Shown here in pieces: positions 5,646-6,569 of a stretch of DNA of 6,569 nucleotides (position 1 is its first letter; every line of letters begins with the position of its first letter). A model generated the notes under the pieces. The model ran no database searches. It saw nothing but the letters and a program-made list of their open reading frames with translations, and had not been told where the DNA came from. Where the stretch lies: positions 1-6,569 of the forward strand of contig JAKAWM010000132.1 of NCBI GenBank assembly GCA_021827285.1, in the 5' to 3' direction. This stretch comes from Actinomycetes bacterium (GTDB taxonomy: Bacteria > Actinomycetota > Acidimicrobiia > Acidimicrobiales > Palsa-688). The translations under genes and the position numbers were made by a program.

Positions 5646-5749
5646 TTCATCCGATGTCCCCGATGGCGGGATCTCTTCCTTGGGTAAATATACCCCGCGT
5701 TGGCGCAGGTCAGAGCAGGTGTCGAATCCACCAACCTCCGCGCGTTGCA

Positions 5750-5766
5750 TGTCATAATCACAACAA
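5750..5766 (+). promoter_or_regulatory. extended -10 promoter for a leaderless transcript
   Basis: TGTCATAAT (5750-5758) is an extended -10 element: TG, one base, then CATAAT, five of six to consensus. No good -35 is seen, as is common with extended -10 promoters. The predicted transcription start, 6-8 bases downstream, falls on or next to the ATG at 5766. Confidence 0.5.
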
Positions 5767-6173
5767 TGCAACTTGTCACCCTTGAGGAAGAACTCCTCAG
5801 CACCACCGAGGCAGCCGCTTTGACCGGCCGTGACATGGGCGTCATTAGGCACGCCATCTGGGCAGGGCGGTTGCCGGCCGCTGAGCGCACGAGTCTTGGC
5901 CGTCCCCTCGTCCGTCGGAGCGACCTCCTGGCATGGGACAAGCGTGCTCCTCACAAACCTCAAAAGAAGGGTAAGGAGCCGTGGCTCAAGGCTGCCAAGG
6001 CCCTCGGCGTGTTGGGCTCCGCTACTGCTGAAGAGCTAGCAGGCTACCTCAGCATCCACCCCGGCAACGTCCGCAAGCACCTGCTGATCCTCGAAGCCCA
6101 GGAGCAGGTCCAGCGCGACAAAGACGGCCAGTGGAGCCTTACACGGCCTACGTCCGCCACGGGAGCCGCCTAG
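5766..6173 (+). CDS. two-domain DNA-binding protein (excisionase-like HTH plus winged helix)
   Basis: A 135-residue probable transcription or replication regulator. Residues about 8-57 resemble the MerR/excisionase class of winged helix-turn-helix (LLSTTEAAALTGRDMGVIRH, then GRLPAAERTSLGRPLVRRSD and LLAWD). A basic Lys/Pro linker follows (about 60-72, HKPQKKGK). Residues about 75-128 look like an ArsR/MarR-type winged helix (TAEELAGYLSIHPGNVRKHL, LLILEAQEQVQRDKDGQW). I do not recognise a specific family. ATG 5766 is chosen over the TTG at 5700 because an extended -10 ends eight bases before it and because the extra 22 residues do not look like part of the fold. There is no Shine-Dalgarno, which agrees with a leaderless message. 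A strong hairpin follows the stop by about 20 bp, so this is a single-gene unit. No recombinase is in view, so a true excisionase role is not supported. Confidence 0.75.
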   Translation: MQLVTLEEELLSTTEAAALTGRDMGVIRHAIWAGRLPAAERTSLGRPLVRRSDLLAWDKRAPHKPQKKGKEPWLKAAKALGVLGSATAEELAGYLSIHPGNVRKHLLILEAQEQVQRDKDGQWSLTRPTSATGAA

Positions 6174-6194
6174 CGACCATGTCCCGGACGCGAA

Positions 6195-6222
6195 ACGGGG
6201 ACTGGCGCCAACCAGTCCCCGT
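6195..6222 (+). terminator. strong hairpin terminator after the regulator gene
   Basis: ACGGGGACTGG (6195-6205) and CCAGTCCCCGT (6212-6222) pair perfectly over 11 bp around a 6-nt loop. It lies 21 bp after the stop at 6173. No U tract follows on the plus strand (AACTAAAAACC), a form common for actinobacterial terminators. Confidence 0.75.
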
Positions 6223-6230
6223 AACTAAAA

Positions 6231-6327
6231 ACCAACGACCGAGAAACACCTTCGGCCCAGCCGGCGAAAAACCCACGCTCATAGTAGCGCACCGGCGGGC
6301 CGCAAGGGGGCCATTCCGGCCGTTGGT
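6231..6327. other. nested inverted-repeat element, candidate structured RNA or origin
   Basis: Three concentric stems fit one strand. The outer stem pairs ACCAACGACCG (6231-6241) with CGGCCGTTGGT (6317-6327), 10 of 11 positions. The middle stem pairs CCTT, CGGCCC and GCCGG (6249-6264, A6259 bulged) with CCGGC, GGGCCG and AAGG (6292-6307, C6303 bulged), giving 15 pairs. The inner hairpin CGCT/AGCG (6276-6279 and 6286-6289) has loop CATAGT. The element sits between the terminator and the ribosome binding site at 6346, so it could be a 5' leader controlling the following operon, a small RNA, or a DNA element such as a replication or transfer origin. Confidence 0.5.
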
Positions 6328-6345
6328 CTTCTTCTACGCGCTTCG

Positions 6346-6461
6346 AAGGAGGCCACGCCCTGAGACCTACAGACGGCCGAGCCCTCTACCTGGGCCGGCA
6401 CCACTACAACAGAGCTGGTACGAGGGCTACCGCCGCCCCTGGGGAGCTCGTCGGCCCGTGA
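6346..6461 (+). CDS. possible 33-codon leader ORF with CTG start, coupled to the next gene
   Basis: A perfect Shine-Dalgarno, AAGGAGG (6346-6352), is followed at the ideal 7-base spacing by CTG (6360), not ATG or GTG. From there the frame runs 33 codons, beginning RPTDGRALYLGRHHYNRAG after the start, to a TGA at 6459-6461. That TGA overlaps the GTG of the next gene in the classic GTGA arrangement. Between the in-frame TAG at 6285 and 6459 there is no ATG, GTG or TTG in this frame. Either CTG is used, or a base change has altered the start, or the Shine-Dalgarno serves another purpose. The peptide is basic and resembles nothing I know. Its position, behind a large RNA structure and coupled to the next gene, suits a translated leader. 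Confidence 0.4.
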
Positions 6462-6569
6462 GCGGCCCCGGTGCCTTCACCCAGCTCGTCCCCGAGCACC
6501 TGGGGGCCATAGCCGGCCTCGCCGCCCGCCCCCGGGCCCGGCGCGCCCTTGACGTCCTTGCCCTCGCCT
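6458..6569 (+). CDS. start of an unidentified gene, cut by the window end (replication gene possible)
   Basis: The frame opens at the GTG at 6458 and is uninterrupted to the window end (37 codons): SGPGAFTQLVPEHLGAIAGL, then AARPRARRALDVLALA. This is a helical, Arg-rich N-terminus with no recognisable motif yet. The GTG overlaps the TGA of the preceding short ORF by the GTGA junction, so it should be translated by coupling; it has no ribosome binding site of its own. The strong upstream Shine-Dalgarno, the structured leader and the neighbouring partition and toxin-antitoxin genes make a plasmid replication initiator a reasonable guess, but only from context. Confidence 0.5.
   Translation, partial: MSGPGAFTQLVPEHLGAIAGLAARPRARRALDVLALA

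Larger units (their letters stand above)
5441..5765. other. 325-bp gene-free regulatory stretch
   Basis: No credible gene is present. The stretch holds the four-unit array (5446-5477), the two-unit site (5562-5577), and three GTCGC pentamers at exact 10-bp spacing (5612-5636) leading into the inverted repeat ACCAGG/CCTGGT (5627-5645). Then come the small palindrome GGGTA-AATA-TACCC (5682-5695) and the promoter of the next gene. The density of repeats suggests a control region or part of a replication or partition site. Confidence 0.55.

Noticed and set aside
5706..5742. tRNA-like 3' portion: GGTG-TCGAATC-CACC resembling a T arm, followed by ACCTCCG
   Set aside because: The loop lacks the first T of the usual TTCGA, only four stem pairs form, and no matching acceptor strand (CGGAGGT) or anticodon arm exists upstream. 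It may be chance or an old remnant.
5193..5963. Minus-strand open frame of 256 codons across the toxin end, the repeats and the regulator start
   Set aside because: It runs through the tandem repeat arrays, the promoter and two better supported plus-strand genes, and shows no domain.

Overview
The window is about 6.6 kb of GC-rich DNA with GTG and TTG starts and several genes close to the expected transcription start. Its Tn3-family transposase resembles actinobacterial relatives as I remember them. I read it as part of an actinobacterial plasmid or plasmid-derived element. The host class and circularity cannot be decided from the sequence alone.

Layout from left to right: (1) 1-2291, minus strand, is a Tn3-family transposase. 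It runs off the left edge and is broken by two single-base insertions in T runs. (2) 2292-2692 has no gene. It holds the presumed transposon end, then a palindrome built on ACAGAAA. (3) 2693-3363, minus, is a two-gene module of unknown function. (4) 3425-4262, minus, is a partition cassette: a short ParA ATPase overlapping a small ribbon-helix-helix (RHH) protein. (5) 4443-5440, plus, is a toxin-antitoxin pair: a Xre/MbcA/ParS-type antitoxin and a RES-domain toxin. (6) 5441-5765 is a gene-free regulatory stretch. (7) 5766-6173, plus, is a two-domain DNA-binding protein read from a probable leaderless transcript and followed by a strong hairpin terminator. (8) 6231-6569 holds an elaborate nested inverted repeat, a perfect Shine-Dalgarno, a short possible leader ORF, and the start of a translationally coupled gene that leaves the window. 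Its position would suit a replication gene, but too little is visible to say so.

The most interesting signal is a family of 8-bp units (consensus NNN[G/C]AAAY) at five intergenic or gene-end places across about 3 kb. Two places are tandem arrays of four units (4280-4311, in front of parA; 5446-5477, behind the toxin). One is a pair (5562-5577). Two are near-identical 20-bp inverted pairs (2543-2562 and 3415-3434) that bracket the two-gene module. The RHH partition protein is the natural candidate to bind them. The sites would then act as a dispersed centromere and as operators linking partition, the unknown module and possibly neighbouring genes.

Together the genes look like a plasmid maintenance block (segregation, post-segregational killing and a possible replication operon), with a decaying or mis-sequenced transposon on its left.
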